DNA of 5,372 nt from Deltaproteobacteria bacterium (GCA_029857975.1 JAOUFX010000272.1:1-5372), one strand, 5' to 3'; counted from the stretch's first letter, positions 1-5,372 are shown. Translations and numbers: made by a program. The notes: generated from the sequence alone by a model not told the origin.

Positions 1-106
1 CCACTTCCCTTTTACTGCTAACATTATACCCATATTCCAGCCCAAAAAATAGTTTTTATCTTTAATTCATCTCCAAATCAGTTGATCAAATTTTTAATGA
101 AAGCCT

Positions 107-197
107 GCCCGGGGCCCGGAAGGAAAGGTCCGCCTCAGGCGGACGCCGCAAGCCCTGTACCGTGCTGGTGCAGGGCAAGCATCGGCGGGATATCCGC
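107..197. repeat. GC-rich cluster of adjacent hairpins, REP/BIME-like intergenic element
   Basis: Seen directly: a perfect 7-bp stem GTCCGCC/GGCGGAC with a TCA loop (128-144), followed at once by a 10-bp stem (152-161 with 167-176, one G-T pair, loop GTGCT). The second stem is enclosed by an outer 5-bp CGCCG/CGGCG pairing (144-148 with 183-187). A further short GCGG/CCGC pairing occupies 185-197. The block is much richer in GC than the sequence on either side. It lies downstream of the ene-reductase on the minus strand, but no T-run follows the stems, so a simple intrinsic terminator is unlikely. Paired palindromes like these are typical of REP/BIME repeats or small non-autonomous elements. 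No second copy is present in this window, so calling it a dispersed repeat is inference. Confidence 0.5.
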
Positions 198-242
198 TTT
201 CCCTTAAATCGGTTCAAATCAAGAGAAATCCATGAGTTCGTT

Positions 243-262
243 TTGGATTCAATCTAATCCAA
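243..262. other. AT-rich hairpin just downstream of the ene-reductase
   Basis: A perfect 7-bp inverted repeat TTGGATT/AATCCAA with a 6-base loop sits 16 bases past the ene-reductase stop codon. Its position would suit a transcription terminator or an mRNA 3'-end stabiliser for that gene. On the minus strand, however, the stem is followed by AACGAAC rather than a T-run. The only T-run (266-270) follows the stem on the plus strand, where no gene precedes it. It is therefore listed as a hairpin only. Confidence 0.35.
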
Positions 263-278
263 TGGTTTTTCCCGGCAT

Positions 279-2267
279 TTAAATCATCCGCCCAACCTCA
301 TAGGCATCCCAAACAGCATTCATCACGTTTTGAGGATTCCGGGAATCCCCGATGATATAGAGGTTGGAGATCTTACCCTGGAGATTCTGGTATAACTCCC
401 GCTCCGGTTCTAACCCCACAGCTGCAACAATGTTGTCAACAGAGGGAAATTTCCTCCAACTGCCGAGGAGGAGGGTCCCATTTTCCAAGACTTCAAGCCT
501 TGCTGCATTGGTGATGAACTCCACCTCGTGGAATTTAAGCAAATCCAGTAGCATAAGACGATTCATATGCTGCACCGGAACACCGGCGCTCAGCAGGTCA
601 TTAAGGATTTCCACAATGGTAACTTTCTTTCCCCGCTGAGCTAACCAGAGGGCGGTTTCGCAGCCGATCAGGCCCCCGCCCAGAACCAGTATTTTTTCGC
701 CAACACCTTTCCGACCGAGGAGAAGATCGGTGGCCGTAACGACCTTGCCTTTTAATGCTCCCGGAACATCGGGAATAATCGGTTGCGATCCGGTGGCGAT
801 AATCGTCACCTCTGGGTTTTCCTTTCGGAGCATGTCGGCACTTATTTTTACGCCGGTCCGGATCTCCAAATCAAGGTTAGCGAGCTCCCTTTTAAACCAA
901 TCCAGCAGCCGGGCAAGATCCTTTTTGAACTCAGGAACAGAGGCTTCCAGGAGATGGCCCCCAAGGGCATTTCCTTTTTCCCAGAGGATGACCTTATGAC
1001 CCCGCAGGGCAGCAACTCGGGCAGCTTCCAGGCCGGCCGGGCCGCCGCCTACAACGGCAACTTTTTTTGGCATTTCCGCTCGCTCGAGACGATAAAACCT
1101 CTCCCGGCCCGTGGCCGGGTTGACGGCACAAGATAACGGTTTCCCTTTGGTAACCCTCCCCATGCACCCATCGTGGCAGCCGATGCATGGACGGATCCTC
1201 TCCGCTTTCCCTTCCTCTACTTTCTTTACCCAGAAGGCGTCGGCAAGCAACCCCTTGCCAAAGGCAACGATATCCGCCTTGCCTTCCGCAATAATACTTT
1301 CAGCGAATTCCGGGATCGATAGCTTTCCTACCGCGATGACCGGGATCCGTACAACCTTCTTGACCGCCGCTGCCATATCGGCCATGAATCCAGTTTTCTG
1401 GTAGACGGGTGGGTGGGTCCAATACCAGCTGTCATAGCAGCCGGCATCGATGTGCAGGGAATCGAACCCCGCAGCCTCCAGTCTTCGGGCCATCTGCAGC
1501 CCCTCCTCGACATCCCGGCCGGCCTCGACGAACCGCTCTTCGGGCAGGGCTCCCGAATTCATAGCTTTCATGTAATGTTTTAAGCCGAACCGGTATTGGA
1601 CGAGAAAGTCAGAGCCGGCTTTCTCTTTGATCTCCTGCAACACTTCGATGGACAGCCGCAATCTTCCTTCCAGGCTTCCCCCGTACTTGTCCGTCCTTTT
1701 ATTCCAGAGAGGGGTCGTGAACTGGTCGAAGAGGTAACCCTCGTGGCCGTGGAGCTCGATGCCGTCGATGCCGGCCGCTGCCAGGACTTTTGCCACAGGG
1801 CCAAAGGCCTTCACCACCTTCTCGATCTCTTCGGTCTTGAGCTCCCGGCAGGTCAGCCGGGGGTCCCAGTAGTAGGGGTTCGCGGAAGCCGACACCGGTT
1901 GGTTGCCCTGCAGCCTCATGGGGATCGCCACGCGGCCGAACCCGGCGGTCAACTGAACGAATATTTTTGTCCCCAGGGAATGGACCGCCTCCGCCAGTTC
2001 GGCAAAAGCACCCAGGGCCTGAGGGGTTACCCGCGCGGACAGACCCGGGAAATTCTCCACCTCGTTTTCCACCCTGAATACGCCGGTGATGATCAAGCCC
2101 ACGCCACCCCGGGCTCGCTCGAGATAATAATCCAGGGCTCGGGGTCCTGGACTGCCATCTGGATTCAACAGCCCCCCTATTCCCATGGGGGCCATGCCGA
2201 TTCGGTTTTTCATTTCCGTCCCGCCGATTTTTATCGATGAAAGAAGATTTGAAAATTTTCCGCCCAT
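279..2267 (-). CDS. NAD(P)H-dependent FMN/4Fe-4S/FAD ene-reductase (Old Yellow Enzyme family, 2,4-dienoyl-CoA reductase / BaiCD type)
   Basis: A 662-residue protein, close to the usual length of this multidomain family (E. coli FadH is about 670). An N-terminal OYE TIM barrel covers about residues 5-350 and contains HGHEGYL (173-179), whose Tyr178 is at the position of the family's proton donor, and the YGGSLEGR flavin-barrel motif. Four cysteines, C361-x2-C364-x3-C368-x11-C380, form the 4Fe-4S site. A FAD-binding GGGPAG (407-412), an NAD(P)-binding GGGLIG (530-535) and a final IGD (639-641) complete the pyridine-nucleotide-disulfide-oxidoreductase half. In this family electrons pass from NAD(P)H to FAD, the cluster and FMN, then reduce an activated C=C bond in the cytoplasm. 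The segment around DAGCYDSWYW and THPP recalls bile-acid BaiCD/BaiH-type and related enzymes, but the substrate cannot be assigned. The start was set at the ATG preceded by AGGGGG; an upstream in-frame GTG at 2357 would add 30 poorly conserved residues. The gene is intact, although its upstream neighbours on the same strand are degraded. Confidence 0.93.
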   Translation of the reverse strand: MGGKFSNLLSSIKIGGTEMKNRIGMAPMGIGGLLNPDGSPGPRALDYYLERARGGVGLIITGVFRVENEVENFPGLSARVTPQALGAFAELAEAVHSLGTKIFVQLTAGFGRVAIPMRLQGNQPVSASANPYYWDPRLTCRELKTEEIEKVVKAFGPVAKVLAAAGIDGIELHGHEGYLFDQFTTPLWNKRTDKYGGSLEGRLRLSIEVLQEIKEKAGSDFLVQYRFGLKHYMKAMNSGALPEERFVEAGRDVEEGLQMARRLEAAGFDSLHIDAGCYDSWYWTHPPVYQKTGFMADMAAAVKKVVRIPVIAVGKLSIPEFAESIIAEGKADIVAFGKGLLADAFWVKKVEEGKAERIRPCIGCHDGCMGRVTKGKPLSCAVNPATGRERFYRLERAEMPKKVAVVGGGPAGLEAARVAALRGHKVILWEKGNALGGHLLEASVPEFKKDLARLLDWFKRELANLDLEIRTGVKISADMLRKENPEVTIIATGSQPIIPDVPGALKGKVVTATDLLLGRKGVGEKILVLGGGLIGCETALWLAQRGKKVTIVEILNDLLSAGVPVQHMNRLMLLDLLKFHEVEFITNAARLEVLENGTLLLGSWRKFPSVDNIVAAVGLEPERELYQNLQGKISNLYIIGDSRNPQNVMNAVWDAYEVGRMI

Positions 2268-2273
2268 GCCGTT

Positions 2274-2279
2274 CCCCCT
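2274..2279 (-). promoter_or_regulatory. Ribosome binding site deciding the ene-reductase start
   Basis: AGGGGG on the minus strand lies 6 bases before the ATG at 2267. This is a strong, well-spaced Shine-Dalgarno sequence. It favours that ATG over the in-frame GTG at 2357 and the ATG at 2285, and it gives a start about eight residues before the conserved barrel begins. Confidence 0.7.
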
Positions 2280-2377
2280 ATACATATACGATTTGTCGAT
2301 CTTCTGAATCCGATTGACGATTCCGGATAAAAGTAATTCACATTCCAAAGGACACACGAGTTTTCTCGAATTATTTT

Positions 2378-2527
2378 AATACAAGGCCCCCCGCCACATA
2401 CGTCGATATCCTGTCCTATGATCATGGCGCCTTCTTCAAAACATATAAAAACCATGGCCGAGGCAGCATGCTTCGGGTCAACTAAGGTTTTTAAGGCTAT
2501 TGTTTGGCGTAAAAACTTACTTTCCAC
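2378..2527 (-). pseudogene. C-terminal remnant of a short-chain dehydrogenase/reductase (SDR)
   Basis: The roughly 50 codons read like the end of a classical SDR. IALKTLVDPKHAASAMVF matches the family's usual ...L.RLv.PeDiA..vlFL pattern. It is followed by EEGAMIIGQDIDVCGGG, which corresponds to the (S)dea..itGq.l.VdGG ending. The N-terminal Rossmann glycine motif and the catalytic Ser-Tyr-Lys segment are absent. Directly upstream in this frame is a stop codon, and beyond it lies the aroQ-like remnant. The native stop is also lost: the frame runs on about 49 codons into the ene-reductase start. This is therefore a truncated relic rather than a small gene. Intact SDR genes often sit beside OYE-type reductases in catabolic operons, and this one was probably the gene just upstream. 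A trace of SDR sequence may persist in 2528-2640, but I could not establish that. Confidence 0.7.
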
Positions 2528-2640
2528 TAATTATGTAGAACTAACTGCTTATTCATTTGTGGGGCAATAAAAATATTCCTTGTGTGCATATGAATCAATA
2601 ATTTATTTCTAATACCCATTTCTTTTTTTAGCCAGCGGGA

Positions 2641-3028
2641 TTCAAAGTAGCATCTAAGCACAAAAAAATAGGTCTGTATGACCAACCCCGTAATCACTCC
2701 TTTTGCGGCAGGGGCAACTACCGAATTAAAATCCCTTTCATAATATTTAATTTTGATACCTTTAATGTTATCGTTAATAAAATGCGCTGCATAGATAAAA
2801 CCGCGTGCATTCATTACTAAAGCAGCGACCTTTTCATAATACGCTTTTATTATCTTGTCAATACATTCCCCTTTAGAATTCGTATGCAAGATTTCTAAAT
2901 CGAATTCCTTGCCCTGAAAATAATCGTCTCCAATTTTCTTTTTCTATAAAATCATCGATAGGGACTTTCTGGGTTTTAAACCGAGGCCTATGAAGGTGGA
3001 TAGAATGGGCCAATAATTTTTTTGAAAT
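2641..3028 (-). pseudogene. aroQ: Decayed type II 3-dehydroquinate dehydratase (aroQ-like)
   Basis: Type II dehydroquinases are ~145-residue enzymes that interconvert 3-dehydroquinate and 3-dehydroshikimate. Three stretches align by eye. FDLEILHTNSKGECIDKI (2907-2854) corresponds to the family's ELEFFQSNSEGELID. VMNARGFIYAAHFINDNI corresponds to INPGAYTHTSVALRDAL. SVVAPAAKGVITGL corresponds to YIAPVAAGVICGLG. The N-terminus, SKKLLAHSIHLHR...PIDDFIEK (3025 to about 2939), lies in another frame and resembles KKILVIHGPNLHxLG...LDDI. The two frames join in an A-rich tract (about 2932-2945), consistent with a one-base insertion; staying in the downstream frame meets a TAG at 2944-2946. The probable start codon is ATT instead of ATG. 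The catalytic His of the NPGAYTH motif is Tyr, the HLSNIH substrate loop is about 9 residues short, and the catalytic loop Tyr is not recognisable. Frameshift, lost start and lost active-site residues together indicate a pseudogene. The tail 2527-2640 is read-through. Confidence 0.72.
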
Positions 3029-3370
3029 AAAGTCAACTATGTTAATTGAATTTATAATTGGCGATAGGCTGATTTAGACTTAATTCTCTTGATTAATCTT
3101 AGATTGGTAAGGGGTCGGATTTGAAAAAGAGACCCTCGGATTCTAATAAAGGGGATCGTCGAATTCATCTTCCGAAAAAATATCCATTCAAAAATAGGTT
3201 AGTCAATGTAATTCCTCATAATTAAATGGTTTCCAATAAATAAGGTATGTTTAAAAGAAATCTAATGGCAAGAGGATATAATTAAAAGGAGTGGATAAAT
3301 TGGAAAAAACCAAGCACAAATTTAGCACACTATAGGAAAAACGCAAACTATGAAGGGGACGTAGCTCCGA
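3029..3370. other. AT-rich gene-free stretch between pseudogene and transposase remnants
   Basis: No coding region of convincing length or recognisable similarity was seen on either strand. The stretch contains a weak inverted repeat, GGGTC/GACCC, with a 14-base spacer (3112-3135). It also contains an isolated AAGGAG (3286-3291) spaced 8 bases from a TTG codon (3300), whose frame ends after 11 codons (MEKTKHKFSTL, stop ending at 3335). That may be the broken 5' end of a lost gene. A TATAAT at 3277-3282 has no matching -35 element and overlaps this leader awkwardly. The composition matches the pseudogene block to its left and suggests neutral decay. Confidence 0.5.
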
Positions 3371-3448
3371 TGCCGAATGGCCGCTCCATCGATAGCTTTC
3401 CAATTCCTTTAGGTCCTCAACCAGTCCGGCCCGAAGAGGATTTAAATG
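3371..3448 (-). pseudogene. Internal fragment of an IS200-like REP-associated tyrosine transposase (RAYT)
   Basis: On the minus strand, 26 codons read HLNPLRAGLVEDLKELESY followed by RWSGHSA. This is the hallmark segment YIHLNPLRAGLV...L..Y.WSGH that follows the catalytic tyrosine helix in Y1 transposases of the RAYT/TnpA-REP group. Those enzymes cut single-stranded DNA at hairpins through a HUH motif and one tyrosine. The upstream HUH and tyrosine portions are missing: immediately before this segment the DNA belongs to an oppositely oriented fragment. After WSGHSA the similarity fades. It cannot encode an active enzyme. I am confident of the family from the motif, but not of the exact fragment ends. 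Confidence 0.72.
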
Positions 3449-3455
3449 GAGAAAA

Positions 3456-3638
3456 TTGGCAGGATTGCGAGTTAAAGAAATCGCCCAGTATTTTAGCCGC
3501 GAGCCAATGACGATAAGCTTGGGGGTGACGAAAATCGAAAATCTGCTTCAGACTGATAAAGATTTAGCGGGAAGGATGGATCTCATAGAGATGAACCTGC
3601 GAAAGGGGAAGAAAAAATACTTTATCACAATTGCCTGA
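3456..3638 (+). pseudogene. C-terminal DnaA-like (helix-turn-helix) fragment of an IS200-like transposase
   Basis: Sixty codons on the plus strand ending at TGA. GLRVKEIAQYFSREPMTIS, then GVTKIENLL and KGKKKYFITIA, resemble the DnaA domain IV-like helix-turn-helix found at the C-terminus of many REP-associated IS200-type transposases (pattern ...v.eIa.yf.Rdp.tis.gv.kiE..l). It is too short to be DnaA, lacks any AAA+ region, and begins at a TTG with no Shine-Dalgarno sequence. The frame is closed by a TAG at 3393-3395. It is best read as the tail of a transposase gene whose N-terminal part is gone. The neighbouring minus-strand fragment is from the same protein type but inverted, with only about 7 bases between the two. 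A stand-alone small DNA-binding protein is possible but less likely. Confidence 0.65.
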
Positions 3639-3699
3639 ATTCATTTCCTCTTTCCCTTTTCCGACTTTTTCACGTTCTTTTTTCCTGTCCAGAGGTAAT

Positions 3700-4692
3700 T
3701 CAATATCCCAATCGTTTATCCACGACGTTGATCAATGGTTTCCCAGCTTGATAACGCCTGAGGTTTTCAACGAAAATTCCGATTAAACGGTCCAAGTAAT
3801 GGGGGTTGCGACCGGCATAGTGGCCGGTGATGACGATGTTTTCCATGTTCCACAGGGGAGAAGAATCGGGAAGCGGTTCTTCTTCGAACACGTCCAATCC
3901 CGCTCCTGCAATCCATCCCTCCTGCAAAGCCGTAATTAACGCTTGTTCTTGGATTATGCGGCCTCGGGAGACATTGATGAGAAAGGCCGATTTCTTCATA
4001 GCCTGAAGCTCCCTCGCCCCAATCATCGCTTGGGTTTCCTGGGTTAGCGGTGCCGTGATGATCACCCAATCAGATTGAGGGAGAACTACCATAAGGTGTT
4101 CAGGCCCGTACACTTGATCTGCCCAAGGGGTTGCGAGCTCCGGATGGCGGCGGACTCCGAGGACCCGCATATTGAATCCCTTTGCCTTCTCCGCAGTCCT
4201 TTCCCCCACGGCTCCCAGGCCTATCAAGCACATGGTTTGGCCATCTAATTCAGTCACCTGATGAATCCGATTCCATCTGTGTCCCACCTGATCCCGTATG
4301 GAACGCTGAATATCCCGGGCAAGACAGAACATAAAAGCCAGAATGTGCTCGCTGATCGGTATGGCGTGGACTCCGGAGGCATTGGTTATGATCAAATCCT
4401 TTTCTGCAACCTCGGGGTGCTCCAACAGCCAGTTGGCCCCGGCGCTGCGCTGTTGAATCCAACGCAAGCGAAGTCCCTTTAAAAATTGAGCGGGCAGGGT
4501 TCGGTCTTGATGGGGATTAGCTAAAATAACCTCAACGTCGGGAATGAATTTTCCGATTTTTTTCGCCCTCTCCTCGGGGTCAGGAAGCATAACAAGTTGG
4601 GCCCCCGGTGCTGCCGCGCGAATTGCCTTCAGATGATAAGGTTCTAAGCTGATCAGGATAAGAATCATCTTAATGGAAGGCGGATTGTTCAT
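3700..4692 (-). CDS. D-2-hydroxyacid dehydrogenase, NAD(P)-dependent
   Basis: A 330-residue protein, the normal length for this family, which interconverts 2-oxoacids and D-2-hydroxyacids in the cytoplasm. A flavodoxin-like substrate-binding lobe (about 1-105 plus the C-terminal helix) surrounds a Rossmann nucleotide-binding lobe with GLGAVG (158-163). The end of the second Rossmann strand carries Arg-Arg (181-182) rather than an acidic residue, which usually points to NADP(H). The catalytic triad is visible: Arg243 in NVSRGR, Glu272 in GLDVFEEEPLP and His291 in ITGHYAG. The usual Pro before the catalytic His is Gly here. The C-terminus NVVDKRLGY is typical of a subgroup related to glyoxylate/hydroxypyruvate reductases; the substrate is not determined. 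ATG 4692 was chosen. A TTG at 4695 fits the upstream GAGGGGAG better by spacing, and an ATG at 4668 lacks any ribosome site. The open frame continues to 4917 without family similarity. It lies 142 bases downstream of the partial gene on the same strand, so co-transcription is plausible. Confidence 0.92.
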   Translation of the reverse strand: MNNPPSIKMILILISLEPYHLKAIRAAAPGAQLVMLPDPEERAKKIGKFIPDVEVILANPHQDRTLPAQFLKGLRLRWIQQRSAGANWLLEHPEVAEKDLIITNASGVHAIPISEHILAFMFCLARDIQRSIRDQVGHRWNRIHQVTELDGQTMCLIGLGAVGERTAEKAKGFNMRVLGVRRHPELATPWADQVYGPEHLMVVLPQSDWVIITAPLTQETQAMIGARELQAMKKSAFLINVSRGRIIQEQALITALQEGWIAGAGLDVFEEEPLPDSSPLWNMENIVITGHYAGRNPHYLDRLIGIFVENLRRYQAGKPLINVVDKRLGY

Positions 4693-4705
4693 CAATATGC
4701 TCAAA

Positions 4706-4713
4706 CTCCCCTC
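4706..4713 (-). promoter_or_regulatory. Likely ribosome binding site of the D-2-hydroxyacid dehydrogenase
   Basis: GAGGGGAG on the minus strand is the only strong purine-rich site ahead of the gene. It lies 13 bases before ATG 4692 and 10 bases before an in-frame TTG at 4695. The wide spacing leaves the exact start ambiguous by one codon, but the site excludes the longer open frame reaching back to 4917. Confidence 0.5.
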
Positions 4714-4834
4714 AGCCGGGATACGGCTATTCCACTTTTTATGGCGCCGGTAAACCAGCTTTTTTGAAAAACACTGTTCATAGGCAGGCCCGAGTTTTAG
4801 AAAAGGAGAAATGGAACGATCTTTTTTATTGTCT

Positions 4835-4858
4835 TTATTTGCTGACCTTCTTGCTGAC
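4835..4858 (-). repeat. 12-base tandem duplication at a gene's 3' end
   Basis: On the minus strand GTCAGCAAGAAG is followed by GTCAGCAAATAA, two 12-base units with two differences. They give the protein tail VSKKVSK and include the stop codon. It is probably a small slippage duplication that extended the C-terminus by about four residues. Confidence 0.5.
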
Positions 4859-5372
4859 CGGCAAGCAACCCGGGAACGGAGCAAAGTAATGTGAGTGTTT
4901 CCCCGTACCCCCAGCAATCACGATGTAGAATAACTCTGGTTTAAGAGTAATGGGTATCAGCGTATTACGGTTAACCGGCCCGATTTTTTGCTCCAGCATC
5001 TTCGGGGAGCAGCCTTTTGGCCATGCGGAAAGCGGAAGGCGGGCTTGCTCCCAGAAGGCTTTGGCGAATTGGTCCTTGGTCCAACCTGCTCCGGCCAATG
5101 TCTGGGCATGTTCCGGTCCCAGGCCTATGATATTGGGCAGGTCCATCACGCCCGTGGCGCAAGGGCCCCCCATATTAATCATAGGCGTTATGAGATGGGC
5201 CCACCAGCTGATGTGTTCCTCCGGTGTTACACTCCAATGATCTATATTGTCAACCGGCGGGTAAATGCCCATTACGGTAACTACATTGTCGGTTCTCTGG
5301 AAGCCCCGATCCACATGAAAAGGCTCCCAACCCTTTGGCAGGGCATCCTCATTCTCGCCAAAAATCCAGCCG
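4835..5372 (-). CDS. C-terminal part of an unidentified conserved protein (truncated by the window edge)
   Basis: The reading frame is open through the right edge, so only the last 178 residues are seen; a GTG at 5314 is internal, not the true start. Distinctive stretches are GLGPEHAQTLAGAGWTKDQ (residues 83-101 of the visible part), an aromatic ARLPLSAW segment, and near the end ELFYIVIAGGTGKHSHYF. The GPEHA..LA..GW(S/T)K plus AGGxGKHS combination recalls, from memory only, bacterial proteins of unknown biochemical function related to the UGSC (seleno)protein group; I cannot verify this. No selenocysteine site, signal peptide or membrane segment is visible in this part. The Gly-rich GGTGKHS resembles a nucleotide- or phosphate-binding loop superficially, but its position just before the C-terminus argues against a P-loop NTPase. 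The next gene downstream is the D-2-hydroxyacid dehydrogenase, suggesting a shared metabolic role by proximity only. Confidence 0.75.
   Translation of the reverse strand, partial: GWIFGENEDALPKGWEPFHVDRGFQRTDNVVTVMGIYPPVDNIDHWSVTPEEHISWWAHLITPMINMGGPCATGVMDLPNIIGLGPEHAQTLAGAGWTKDQFAKAFWEQARLPLSAWPKGCSPKMLEQKIGPVNRNTLIPITLKPELFYIVIAGGTGKHSHYFAPFPGCLPVSKKVSK

Noticed and set aside
243..262. Intrinsic terminator for the ene-reductase
   Set aside because: The stem is sound, but no T-run follows it on the minus strand. The T-run exists only in the plus direction, where there is no upstream gene.
1596..2240. 214-codon open frame on the plus strand
   Set aside because: It lies entirely antisense to the intact ene-reductase, shows no recognisable motif and reads as low-complexity translation. 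It is a by-product of GC-rich codon structure on the opposite strand.
2268..2357. 30-residue N-terminal extension of the ene-reductase from a GTG start
   Set aside because: The strong AGGGGG site sits inside this extension, 6 bases before ATG 2267, and the extension has no family similarity.
2231..2377. Continuation of the SDR frame as a 98-residue protein
   Set aside because: SDR similarity stops after the GGG near 2387. The rest is read-through into the ene-reductase start in another frame.
3277..3282. TATAAT hexamer as a plus-strand promoter
   Set aside because: There is no -35-like element at a suitable distance and no extended -10. Transcription would begin inside the adjacent ribosome site, and the region is AT-rich enough for chance matches.
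3456..3638. Chromosomal replication initiator DnaA gene
   Set aside because: Only a helix-turn-helix domain is present, with no AAA+ module, DnaA boxes or dnaN neighbour. The adjoining RAYT fragment points to a transposase tail.
4693..4917. 75-residue N-terminal extension of the D-2-hydroxyacid dehydrogenase
   Set aside because: It overlaps the coding end of the upstream gene, is unlike any family N-terminus and precedes the only good ribosome site.
4950..5240. 96-codon open frame on the plus strand
   Set aside because: It is antisense to the partial conserved gene, which has clear motif content and stays open to the window edge. The plus frame has no supporting motif.

Overview
The window looks like a chromosomal accessory stretch from an anaerobic Gram-negative bacterium, perhaps Desulfobacterota or a syntrophic relative. 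The clues are an iron-sulfur, BaiCD/FadH-type enoate reductase, a phosphoglycerate-dehydrogenase-like D-2-hydroxyacid dehydrogenase, and pieces of an IS200-like (REP-associated) transposase with a DnaA-like C-terminus. This taxonomic reading is an inference. No tRNA, rRNA or CRISPR array was seen.

Layout. Positions 1-278 are non-coding and hold a GC-rich cluster of hairpins (about 107-197) plus one AT-rich hairpin (243-262). Positions 279-2267 (minus) encode an intact FMN/4Fe-4S/FAD ene-reductase. Directly upstream of it on the same strand are two dead genes: the last ~50 codons of a short-chain dehydrogenase (2378-2527) and a frameshifted type II 3-dehydroquinate dehydratase (aroQ-like, about 2641-3028). 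Positions 3029-3370 are AT-rich and contain no gene I can support. At 3371-3448 (minus) and 3456-3638 (plus) lie two fragments of REP-associated tyrosine transposases, back to back in opposite orientation. Positions 3700-4692 (minus) encode an intact D-2-hydroxyacid dehydrogenase. Positions 4835-5372 (minus) hold the C-terminal part of a protein that continues past the right edge.

How the genes relate. All apparently functional genes read leftwards. The partial gene and the D-2-hydroxyacid dehydrogenase form a plausible transcription pair. The dead aroQ-like gene, the dead SDR remnant and the live ene-reductase look like the remains of a former catabolic operon for an oxygenated cyclic or alicyclic compound, of which only the ene-reductase survives intact. 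The transposase wreckage sits between the two blocks and may record the event that split or degraded them.

I did not find a convincing new biological system. The items most worth a second look are the reconstructed aroQ-like pseudogene, the inverted transposase fragments with a hairpin cluster in the same window, and the unidentified C-terminal domain at the right edge.
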